Shown: positions 24,501-36,500 of the stretch, piece by piece
Numbering within the stretch: position 1 is the stretch's first letter
Layout: every line of letters begins with the position of its first letter
Origin: Pelobates cultripes
Taxonomy: Eukaryota; Chordata; Amphibia; Anura; Pelobatidae
NCBI GenBank assembly: GCA_933207985.1
Contig: OW240924.1
Span: forward strand, 74,965,866-75,029,865
Direction of reading: 5' to 3'
DNA: 64,000 bases
The notes under the pieces: generated by a model
Told to the model about the DNA's origin: nothing
Seen by the model: the letters and a program-made list of their open reading frames with translations, nothing else
Databases searched by the model: none
Translations under genes and position numbers: made by a program

Positions 24501-27500
24501 ACATGAATGAGCCATGAGGAGGGGTAAACTCCCATACCTATAATATGTCATCTCCAGTGTGACACTAGGCCCCTCTTAACGATGAGGGTATCAAACTTCC
24601 CATGGTTCCCACATAAGTTCCATGTAGCCCTCTCATTGGGTCTGCTGAAGGTAGGAATACTTGGGGATGTAACCCATTAGTTGGGGGAGTGGAACATCAG
24701 CCACATCTGTCCAGAAAAGTGCAGTTATGGGAGCAGCTAAGATACTGCGCAGAACCCTCAGACTCCCAGGCCTCTGGTAGACAATGAGGAACACACAAAT
24801 TACCACCTGGAAAGGTTGAAAAAGTATACATAAAATATACAGAGCCCTGATGGTCTAGGAATGATAATGTAGACTCTGTAGACTTAAGGTGGTGCAACCA
24901 AAAATGATAAGTCCTATGCTAAATAGGCTTAAATGACAACTGGCACCTCAAAATAATTTTATACTATAATATGATGAGTATTCCAGCTTACAATCTGGCC
25001 CATGGCAGCGCACTTTGAGAGACTGATGACAGCAATATAAAATGCCACATCCCTGCCCCCTCTACACACTGCTCTGCATTGAGCCTCAGCTGCCAGTTAG
25101 AACAGCTCCATGGTAATGCTGTGTGGAAGAAGCGATATCCCCCAGCATGTTATAAAGGGCACTCGGTGATGCCGCTGGCTAATTCAGTCTGGTTCTGGGT
25201 GATATTGTTTTCACCCCAACAAGACAAGTAAGCGCTACATGGTTTCATGCAGGCCACTGAGCTAGACCGGGCACTTTACCAGGGTACTGCCTGTAACACC
25301 CTCTTGGTGGCACTGGTTATATGGTTTAAAAATAATACCTCCTCTATAGAGAAGGTGAAGAGTGATTCAGAGGCTTCATAGTGTCTTATCCTGCCCTTTG
25401 AACACTAGAAGTCATAGAATTCAGAAACTAATGAGACACAGAACCATCACAATGTGACAAGTTATCATTTTTTTTTTTTTTTTTTAATTCTTTATTTATG
25501 TTGTGCAGATTATTACAGGTTGTCAACATACGCCACAACGGCGTGTTTCAAGAGTTACATATGTTAGACTGTGACATAGAAGTTCGCACTTTTTTTTTTT
25601 TTAAATGTAAGTAACAAGCTTTACTACGCGTTTATATTGTCAGAGTAGCCTTAAATGAATAGTTTTTAGCATTGCTAGGTTGGCTATTCTAGTGTAGTGA
25701 TAATACAATCTATTACACCGTATAACAATAGCTGGGCTCTGTGTAATGCATAGGTAAGTCACGCTCTACAAACATAGGCTATAAGGCGTTAAAGAGTTGG
25801 TAAATTTCGCTAAGTCGTACCTATAGCGTCAGGTAACATCGCTTAAACTATCTAAACATAAAGAAACGTACAAAATGTTAGGTCAACAGTTAACTAGACT
25901 TTAAGCCACTGGGAGTTGGTTTCAGCATGGTTAACAGTCCCATCACCGCTAAGGGTAAGAGTTAAAACCGAAGCATAGTCTACTTGGGGGGGTGCATCAG
26001 GCCTCTGTGTCTGGGTACTTAGCTGTTGTGGGGGCTCTGAACATGCCTGGCTAAAGACAGCAATACCCTTGGGAGGCAGTATGGTGGGCGCTTCAGCCTA
26101 TGCCTTGCGCTGGAGTGTCCCAGAGGTTGGTGTTAGGGTCCCCTTTAATGGTGTCTCTGCAGTGGAATCTAGCTTCGTCCATAAGCTGTATGGTGTGCTC
26201 TTGTGTTGCGCCCCGGTTGGAGGCTGTAATCCTAAGGGGTAGAAGTGCGCCTTATCCTCTGACTGCTAATTTCTGGCACTGTGCCTTGGAGCCGGATCCT
26301 GCGCTTGTCGGTGCTGGTGCAGATTCGACCTCAGGATCACTGAGGGGGTTAAATCTTCGTGCTGTGAGGTGATACTCTGCACGGCTCACGGAGTTGTGGT
26401 TTGCGTGTCGGGCGCCAGCTCTGACTGTCGGGAGTTGGAACGTGAGTGTCTGTGGCATATCCCTGGTAGGTGTGTTAGAAGTGGGCGCCGTTCCGGCTTT
26501 AGTGTGGTGTCAGTTTCGGGCACGTTCAGCCGCCATTTTGTTGCAGGGTGCTGGGTAGGCCCGTGTTGTAGTGCAGCTTCAGACTCTCCAGTGGAGGCCG
26601 GGATGACCCCCACCGGCCCAAAGGGGGGGAAAACGGGGCTGGTCACCGCACCAAAGAGAAGGTGTGTGGCATCAGAAGGGAGGGGGAGAGCGGGACAGCA
26701 GCCGTCTGCACCGCTTCTCCTCCGAGTAGGCCGCAAACTCCAAAGCCTTAGATCACCCCTGCGGGCTCCAAAACTCCCGATCTCAGAGTCCACTGCGATG
26801 TCCACTGTCGTGTACCAGCTGCAGGTAGATTTTTTAACTTGAATTTGGTGTTTGAGCTGTGTTTTCCAGCCAAATTGACAGAATGCCCCTGGAGCTTCTC
26901 CTACATGCGACCGGTCAGCATGGCGGCCCGGCCCCGCCAAGTTATCATTTTTAAAAGGATATTATAGTACTAGGAATACAAATATGTATTATGCTTCCCT
27001 CTGGATCCCCTCCCTGGCAGAGTAGGGTTAATAAACCCTTACTGTACTTACCTGATTCCAGCGCCGATCTCCTTTGGTGCTGGGTCAGAGCTCCGCCTTT
27101 ACCTGATGTCACCCAACAGGAGGTGCATGCTCATGCGTGTGTATTAGACCCTCCCAATAGAAAAGTATTGCGCAATGCTTTCCTATAGGGATTTAACAGA
27201 CGCTGGGTGTCCTCATGCAGACCGTGTCACCAAAAGTCAGCTAGTCACCAGGAAGTGCCTTTAGTCACTGACTGATAGCAACTAGAGGCAGGCTTAGTCC
27301 TGCAATGTAATTATTGCAGTTTCTGGGTGCCTACAGTGTCCCTTTAAGGGCATTTATTTACTTCTATTTTCAGGTGTCCTATCAAAACGCCCTACCCTGT
27401 GAATATCCCCTACCCTCGTAACATGTGGTGAGGGGAATCAGCTGGAGTCTGTGCTGCACATGCGTGCTAGCACTCCATCTGAGGCTCTGAGCATGTCCTG

Positions 27501-30500
27501 GGAACTCCTCCACAGCAAGGTCCTGAAAGGTAAGTGAAGCTTTACACTTTCATTATAGTTAGTGAATTCACTAAGCTTAGCACATGGGACAGTTAGGGTA
27601 AATGTTAGGGTTTAAATTAGGGTGAGATTCACGGGGTTGTTTTTATGTAGTGATCACACTTTATTCTAGCCCTTGGGGTAAGGGTTAAATTAAAGTGGGA
27701 GAGAGGTTAAAAATAGCTTACCTAACCCTAATTTAAACCTTAACAGTCCAGTGGCGTCTCTAGGATTCATTTTTCGGGGGGGCACATGGAGGGCCAGTGA
27801 CAAAAGTAGGGGGGCACATGTAACCCCGCCCTCGCCGCAGTTTGACCCGGCCCCTGTCACATGTTAAGCCACGCCCCCGACACAATGTGTTTTGTTTTTT
27901 TAATAATACCTGGTGGAGGAATCATGATTTTCCACCAGGGATTATTAAAAAAACAAACACATTACCCTTGATACAGTGCCATAGTTGCCAACATTTGAAA
28001 AAAAAATTCCAAGGACATTTTGCAGCACAGCTATCAATTACTGTCTGGGTATAATATCCCTGGACAGTCAGTGCTCTCTGTATAATACAGGGTTGTGTGT
28101 ATAATAAATTGGGACACTCAGTGCTCCCTGTATAGTGCTGCTCTCTGTATAATCCCAAGACAGAGAGCAGCACTATACAGGAAGCACTGACTATCCCGGG
28201 ATATTTTATACACACAGATCTGTATTATACAGATAGCTGAGCATATACCCCAATCTCTAGACTACTTGTACCTGTCAACAGCAGCTCCCAGACGCGTGTA
28301 ACAGGGCTAAAGTGTGCGGCAGCTCACACAGGTTATTCAGCGGTAAAGTGCACTCGCTGGCAGAGCCAAACTGGGAATCCCTGGGAATCCAAAGCAGCCC
28401 TGGAAAAAAAATGTATGCCATTCCTACAAGTCAAAATGACACACACATGCTCACTAAATAGAAGCTCACTGACACACACAAGCAGTACCATTTTAACAGA
28501 GTTAAGGGCCCCTGGGCAAAGCAATACACTGGGGCCCTTCCTACACAACTCACAGGAATTTTAATTATTGACTGCGGAGTCCATACACACACAGACTGCG
28601 GAGTCCATACACACACACAGAGAGTCCATACACACACAGACTGCTGAGTCCATACACACACACAGACTGCTGAGTCCATACACACACACAGACTGCGAAG
28701 TCCATACACACACACAGATTGCTGAGTCCATACACACACACAGACTGCTGTGTCCATACACACACACTCACACAGATTGCTGAGTCCATACACACACACA
28801 CACACACAGATTGCTGAGTCCATACACACACACACACAGACTCTGCTGAGTCCATACACACGCACACACACTCTGCTGAGTCCATACACACGCACACACA
28901 CTCTGCTGAGTCCATACACAAACACAAACAGACTGCTGAGTCCATACACACACAGAGACTCTGCTGAGTCCGTACACACACAGACTGCTGAGTCCGTACA
29001 CACACAGACTGCTGAGTCCATACACACACACAGACTGCTGAATCCACACACACACACACACTCTGCTGAGTCCATACACACACACACACACACTCTGCTG
29101 AGTCCATACACACACACAGACTCTGCTGAGTCCATACACACACACACACTCTGCTGAGTCCGTACACACACCGACTGCTGAGTCCATACACACACACACA
29201 CTCTGCTGAGTCCATACACACATACACACACACAGACTGCTAAGTCCATACACACACAAACACACAGACTCTGCTGAGTCCATACACACACAGACTGCTG
29301 AGTCCACACACACACAGACTGCTGAGTCCACACACACACACAAAGACTGCTGAGTACACAAACACACAAAGACTGCTGAGTACACACACACTCTACTGAG
29401 TCCACACACACAGACTGCTGAGTCCATACACACACACAGATTGCTGAGTCCATACACACACAGATTGCTGAGTCCGTACACATACAGATTGCTGAGTACA
29501 TACACACACAGGCTGCTGAGTCCATACACACACACAGACTGCTGAGTCCATACACACACACAGACTCTGCTGAGTCCGTACACACACACAGACTCTGCTG
29601 AGTCCGTACACACACACACAGACTCTGCTGAGTCCGTACACACACACAGGCTCTGCTGAGTCCGTATACACANNNNNNNNNNNNNNNNNNNNNNNNNNNN
29701 NNNNNNNNNNNNNNNNNNNNNNNNNNNNNNNNNNNNNNNNNNNNNNNNNNNNNNNNNNNNNNNNNNNNNNNNTGTGTGTGTATGGAGGGGCAGTATGGGG
29801 GGCAATGTGTGTGTATGGGGGGGCAGTATGGGGGACAGTGTGTGTGTATGGGGGGCAATGTGTGTGTATGGGAGGCTGTATGTGGGGCAGTGTGTGTGTA
29901 TGGGAGGCTGTATGGGGGCAATGTGTGTGTATGGGGGCAATGTGTGTGTGTACACCTCCCCCCCCCCAGCCTACCTGTCACCTGTGGGGGTCAGGCAGCC
30001 ATCTTCAGCAGCAGCATGGGCTGCTGCATAACGGCGGGGGCGGGGCTTATCGGCGGGAGGCGGGGCTTCGTTTGGGGGCGGAGCCTGTGCCGGGGAGCCA
30101 ATCAGTGGCTCAGACAGCCTCCAGCACCTCAGCACTGCATTCCCTCCCCGGCTGTAACTGGCTGTTACAGTCCGAGGGAAGCAGATGGCCAGCTAGTTGC
30201 CAGCATTTGGGGGGGCCTAAGGGGGGGGGAAAAGCATCATGTAGGGGGGGCCATGGCCCCCTCTGGCCCCCCCCTAGCGACGCCACTGTAACAGTCCCAT
30301 GTCCTAAGCTTATTGAATGCACTAACTATAATGAAAGTGTAAAACTAGCTTTACTTACCTTCCAGGACCTTGCTGTGGAGGTTCTCCTCCACAGAGCCTC
30401 TTATCAGATTTCCCTACCCCAGCTGGAGTGCTCTATGTGCAGCACAGACTCCAGCTGATTCCCCTCCTTGGAAGTGACCTGCATAGGGGATTATCACGGG

Positions 30501-33500
30501 TAGGGAAATTTGATAGAACACCGGAAGTGGGTCCTCTTTCTTATCCATCAATTAGTAAATGAAAAACATCAATGTCTACTGGCTTCTCTTTGTGGGCACC
30601 AAATCAGTAGCAGTCACTATGCTGTGCATCCTACGATGGTGTTATGGTGGCATGCATCCCAAACTAAGCAAAAAAAACAGAAACATATGTAGCTCTGCCT
30701 GCATTCTGTATGGAGGACAAGGGTATAAGGTTCTTATTCTAATCATAATGTAGAATTAAAGGACCACTATAGTGCCAGGAAAACATACTCGTTTTCCTGG
30801 CACTATAGTGCCCTGAGAGTGCCCCCACCCTCAGGAACCCCTCCCTCCCGGCTCTGGGGAGAGGAAAGGGGTAAAAACTTACCTTTTTCCAGCACCGGGC
30901 GGGGAGCTCTCCTCTTCCGATCCTCCTCCTCTCCTCCCTTTCGGCTGAATGCGCACGCACGGTAAGAGCTGCGCGCGGATTCAGCCGGTCGCATAGGAAA
31001 GCATTTACAATGCTTTCCTATGGACGCTTGCGTGCTCTCACTGTGATTTCCACAGTGAGAATCACGCAAGCGCCTCTAGCGGCTGTCAATGAGACAGCCG
31101 CTAGAGGCTTTGGGGGAAGGCTTAACTGCTATGTTTATAAAAAAAAATGGGTTAACTCTAGCTGGACCTGGCACCCAGACCACTTAATTAAGCTGAAGTG
31201 GTCTGGGTGCCTAGAGTGGTCCTTTAAGAAGAAGCAGGCGCTTTGCGTGGAGATGTTTCCTGGCTGTTATGATGATTGGGACAGAGAAAAATCCACACAC
31301 ACAAAAAAAAACCCCACCACCACCACTTTTAGCTTAAAGGGACACTGTAGTGCTCTAAACCTGCAATGATTTACATTGCAGGACTAAATGTGACAGGGAC
31401 ACTGCACCCAGACCACTTCAATGAGCTGAAATTGTCTGGGTGTCTATAGTGTCCCCTTTAAATTACAGCTCACAGGACTCTGCCATGAGTAGAGATATTG
31501 GAAAAATGAAACCAAAATGTTGTTGCATGCAACAAAGGAGTATAAATGATTAAAATACCCACTGTCAAAGACGAACAATGGTAACCACACAAACCTGATC
31601 ACAACAGACAGTAGAAGGCAAGCGCTCACAGTAACAGATTGGAAGTGAATAGTAAGAGAGAGATTGCAGTGAATTTAATAGAAACTACCTGGCTGTGTGC
31701 GAATTGCACCCTATAATGACACAGAAAATGCTTGCCAAGAAATACAGTTAAATAATGACACAGAGTGCAGGAAGAGATGATGCTAGGAGTACCTATGTTC
31801 TTAATAAATATTGTATCTCTTGCGGTCTAACTTAAAATAAAGAATGGGACAAATAATAATAATGACACATTGCTCGTGTGCAGCAAAGTACTGGCAGATA
31901 TTAAATTATGGGGTCCAAAGATACCATTTGCGAATGGAGCAGAGCACAGCGGTTGAGAAAAATGAGAACAATAGATGTGGCATTGAGGAGAATGCAGGCA
32001 GGGTTAGTTTGGTAAATTTTTATGCAGAAAAAATACAAACATCTCTGGCTCAGAAATGATTCTTCATGATACAAGTTATCTGGGTAGATTATTATTAAAA
32101 CAAATAGTCGAGTGTTCTGTGAGCAGAACTACACATTATACATGACTAACTAGAGCAGCATTTCTCTAGCTGTAGAATCCTTCCGTTTATGTCTTTCACA
32201 GAGAATAATTAGACAAAACCCACCCAGCACCGGTGATAATGTGCACGGAATGCATGCTTTCAAAGACTGCCTGCTGTATAAGGCACAATTAGAGTAAAAG
32301 GTAGGATTTGATAAAAAGGCATTCACAATAAAATATTTCCACATTCATTTAACCTCAACTGCAACTACATAACATTTATACTTTAACGAAGACCCGGAAC
32401 ATTACTTAGCATGTAAAGAGACAGAGAAACCCATTATTTTCCTGTATGAATCAAGGAAGAACACACAACCACACAGTGAGAGAAGCCATTTTGAGGATTA
32501 CGTTCCCATGGTTACTTGTCCAAGAGTCCATACTTTTTAAACTAAAGTCAGTTGGGATGCAACTGCCGACAAGTGCTCCTCAAGGCAATTCCCTGTGAAT
32601 TGCAAACTGACATGCACCACTTGTGGTAATGTAATGGGTAATGCGGTAATGGGGGGGGGGGAGGTTGGACCGCCATGCAGACTGGTCGCATGCAGGAGAG
32701 GCTCTGGAGAAATCTGGCCTCTTAGGCCATAATTTGCAGCTCTGGTACTCAAAATGAGCCCACGAGACATCCACATGGCAGTGAAAGAGGTGGCAGAACC
32801 CAAGATCTGACGCCACCCAGATGAGTCCCTGGGATACCTGCAAGATACTATGAACTTATATTATATTGGCTATTCAGACCTGCTGTATCATCTCTTAACA
32901 GACTATAAGTCTCCAGCGACTCTATCAAGGCAATCTATGTAACCACAGAGGCACTCACAGCCTAACACAGCAAGGGATATACAAGAGTCTGCAGAGTTTA
33001 GGTTACCACTTGCAGTATATAATCCTAACTTCTCCGACACCCACTGAAGCCATTTTGTTTTCCCTAACCACTTCTCCTGCTTAGTCTCACACAGCTTTAT
33101 GTGATATTACAGCGGTCTGCTCAGCTCCAGTGGTCCTTACAATATATTCTGTAAAAGGGGTAAGGGCTGCGCTAAGAAGCCTGAAACAATAGACTAAAAT
33201 AGAGACCAGACCAAATGGTCTAAATGGATTAAGCACCAACAGATAAACCTATATACGTATAGGAAACAGTGAGGGATAAATCTCACTTAAAGCTCTCACA
33301 AATGTGAGTGTATTACCTTCCTTTTATCTATTTTACCATTGGATTTTACTATATTACGCTATTGGCTGTTTGTTGTATTCTCCCTCTTTTTGTGTCCACA
33401 TATACGGATATTTTATCAATCTGGACGGATCAACTCCTGAGGACTGTACCCCCACCCTATCCAACGTATTAGTGAAACTTTTATAAGACTTTTAAACCTC

Positions 33501-36500
33501 CATTATATTTCATTATCTGGACTTATTTATTTTTATTGTTGTTTTAAGTGAGATTTATCCCTCACTGTTTCCTATACGTAAATAGGTTTATCTGTTGGTG
33601 CTTAATCCATTTAGACCATTTGGTCTGGTCTCTATTATTTTAGTCTATTGTTTCAGGCTTCTTAGCGCAGCCCTTACCCCTTTTACATCTTTATAGCTTA
33701 TTTTATTAAGGGTCTTGAGGGATTCCCTTTTTGGGTTGCTGCTTTATATTCTTGTTATTTAGCGCTGACTCTCCACTTAACAGACACATAATCCCAGAAT
33801 CAGCCTCCAAGCGCATTCACAACACAGTTTACAGACCCTGCCCCACTTTGTCCTCTGATATCCTGCTTATGGAGACACCAAAGACAAGTCACCAGCAATT
33901 GTGAGGTTTATTACTGTGGGCATTTGTGATACCTACATACGTAGTTCACATTACTCCGTTTCATAACTGTGGGGCTCTGAGAGCTAGTGTGCGTGGGCGG
34001 AGGGGCAGGGGTAATGTTTGTGGAGTGGCCAGAAGTAAAACTTACTTAAGTTTACTTTGTTTATTTACTTGCTGATTTTAAAAAATATTGTTCTGATGCA
34101 TGTCCCTTTAAACAATAGATTAGATCATTAGATTAAAAGGGAAACTGTCACATATCTGGAATTTACTCCTTCGAAAAACACCTATAACTTGTGTAAACCA
34201 TTTTTATTTAGGAGATGATTTTGAACGGTTTGACTTGTTACCTGGGTCCATTTGGCATTGTCCCCATTTCCACTACAACCTCCCGAGAGCCAGATGTTCC
34301 TCAGCAGGAAATTCAATTCACTCTCCCAAGTTAAGCTAAACTCAGTGACTAAGAATGTTAGCCAACATTTAGTCCCTTTTGTTATGTTGCAATACTAGTT
34401 TTAAAAGTGTTAGAAATAAATGCAAACTTGGCAGCAATGTTGAGTGACATTTACCCAAACTTTGAGGAGAGTGGAAGCCAAGTTCATAAAGAAATCTTGA
34501 ATTGAGCCATGTTTCATTATATATTATTTCCTTGTCTGTTAGTTACTATGGCAAATATGATTAGTGAATAAAAAAAAATAAAAAAAATAATAAAAGCAAA
34601 ACTAGAACGGTCACGGTAGCAATTCAATATCCAAGACAAAACAGCCCAGCTGGGCGAAAAATGTGAGTTTGAAAGGTTTGTCTTAAAATGTAATGACTAA
34701 GGATAGACCATAAATATTAAGAAGAACAAATTATATATTATATCTTCAGCTCTGCTAATTTAGGCTTTATAGCTCTATTAAGCCCTGCTACTATTAGAGG
34801 CGTGAGACATTCCATGTTGATAAAGGATCCTTAGAGGAGTGTTCAGATATGTCAGATATCCCCTAGTGTTCTTTGCAATGGTTAGGATTCACAGAGTCTC
34901 TGGGCACGTTCTCTTAGTCTAATATCAAATTATTCAGAAGTGTTTTGAGAAAAAAAAAAAGGATACTCCATCCTGCTCAGTCACGCTAATAATTTGTGTG
35001 ACTGAACGCCATCACTGAGTGCCCTATCCCCATGTGCCCACTGTCTATTTCTATGGGGGGAGATATGTGATGGATGGCCTGATTTATTTGGCGCCATTTT
35101 TTTGGGAGTGTTTTACATGTGCCTGTATTTGCAGCTGTCAACAAAGGAAGGGGAGGGGGGGGCGCAGCAGCTCTGTAAAGTTAAGTGACATATATTGCTT
35201 GTCTGTGCCTCTCCCCATCCTCCTCCCCCTTCCTTTGCCACAGCCGGGCGTTGCCACAGGGACACTGCCAGCCCAGTTTGAACTGGCTGCTTTGTCCCTT
35301 TTCCGTCCCTCACCAGGTACTTGGGATTGAAACCCCTGTTGTTTTGTGTTGGAGACACCATATAGGGGTCTGTGTATGTAAACCATGTGTGACGAAATAA
35401 AGAGTTGTCAGTGTTGTATCTCCAGAACTGTGTGTCGTGCAGTTACTGGGGGGAAATGTGTCTCTGCATATTCTAAAGTGGTTCCTGAGTGGCTGAAGGG
35501 GGGTAATAGCGGGGTCCGCTACAATTTGAAATTAATATTATTTTCATATTTGAACAACTTTAATAGACCTGCCCAGAACTCTCAGAAAAACACTGCCATC
35601 CAGGCTGGATAAAATTATCTTGCAGCCAGGAACGGGGTGATTTCCGAGTGCTTTGGACGGCCCTGGTTTTCGTCAAAATGCTTCTAAGTGGTTTGATGTG
35701 AAACCGAGGAACATAACCAATAGACCAGCCTACAGTAGTTATGTTACTCAGAATAAACCAGCTATTAAAGGGACATTCTGACCGATTATTTCTGTAACTA
35801 CTCCTTAAGGACTTAAGTAATACATGGACCTACCCCGGTGTGCTGAATGGTATACTTCCATCAACACAGTGATACCGTAATTAGAAAGGAATATTGTGTG
35901 CATTTGTACAACTATTATATCAATCAAGAATTTCTTTTTTGAGATTTCAAGTCATAATCACAAACACTAATTAGTAAGTCAAGAAAGAAAACAGATAAAA
36001 TGCCAGAAAATATTTTTACAGTGGTTCTTTCATATATTTATACACCTTTCCTCTCACTCAAGGCTCTGGGATTATATCAGCGAGCATGGAACCAATTTAC
36101 TGTTGCTCTGGATATTGATGCCCACAGCATGCTTGGGTTTGAAGGTCGTTCCATTGTCAACCTTCAGATGGGAAACACCTTTGCCGCTCTCCAGGATATG
36201 AATGCAGCAATAAAGGTAAACATGTTTCAGAGGTTTGTCTTTTTTTCTTAATTTTTTGTCCATCTTTCATAAATGTATTCTATACAAAATATATATTTTC
36301 CACTAAAAATCAGTTGTGCAGAGGTAAGTCAACCAATATGTAAATTATAATGTATAATACTGGACATGAATTTTGGAAGAAGCGTCACTTAAAATGCAAA
36401 ATGTGAATCCTAAAGTAAGATGATGACATTACAGGGACACTCTATCCACCATAAACACTACAGCTAATTGTGGTATTTATGATGTGTAGAGTCTTTGGAC

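Larger units (their letters stand above)
27749..30288. mobile_element. hAT-type non-autonomous element, about 2.5 kb
   Basis: Ends CAGTGGCGTCTCTAGG and CCTAGCGACGCCACTG, with an exact 8-bp duplication TAACAGTC (27741-27748 and 30289-30296). No transposase. The interior has two hairpin regions (27890-27961, accent on taataatacctggtgga / tccaccagggattatta, and about 28045-28235), two minisatellites, an assembly gap, and a GC-box-rich right part (ggggcggggctt, ggcggggcttcg at 30031-30075). Confidence 0.85.
27373..30522. mobile_element. Foldback element interrupted by a hAT-type element
   Basis: The left arm (27373-about 27630) contains cagctggagtctgtgctgca, aggtcctgaaaggtaagt and ttacactttcattatagtta. 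The right arm (30297-30522 plus 27721-27748) contains their reverse complements (tgtgcagcacagactccag, acttaccttccaggacct, taactataatgaaagtgtaa). The unpaired loop is about 27631-27720. The hAT-type insertion sits inside the right arm. Confidence 0.7.

Noticed and set aside
26369..26940. Open frames of 157 and 184 codons on both strands
   Set aside because: High GC content of the retroposon head explains them; no conserved motif and no partner frame.
28431..29981. Long open frames (up to 516 codons) rich in Cys-Val or Thr-His
   Set aside because: They are products of a CA-rich minisatellite, which is open in several frames and on both strands, and they run across the 100-N gap.
29774..30458. 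Gly/Cys-rich frames to the right of the gap, up to 226 codons
   Set aside because: They begin in the TG-rich minisatellite and cross the GC-rich end of a hAT-type element; no domain.
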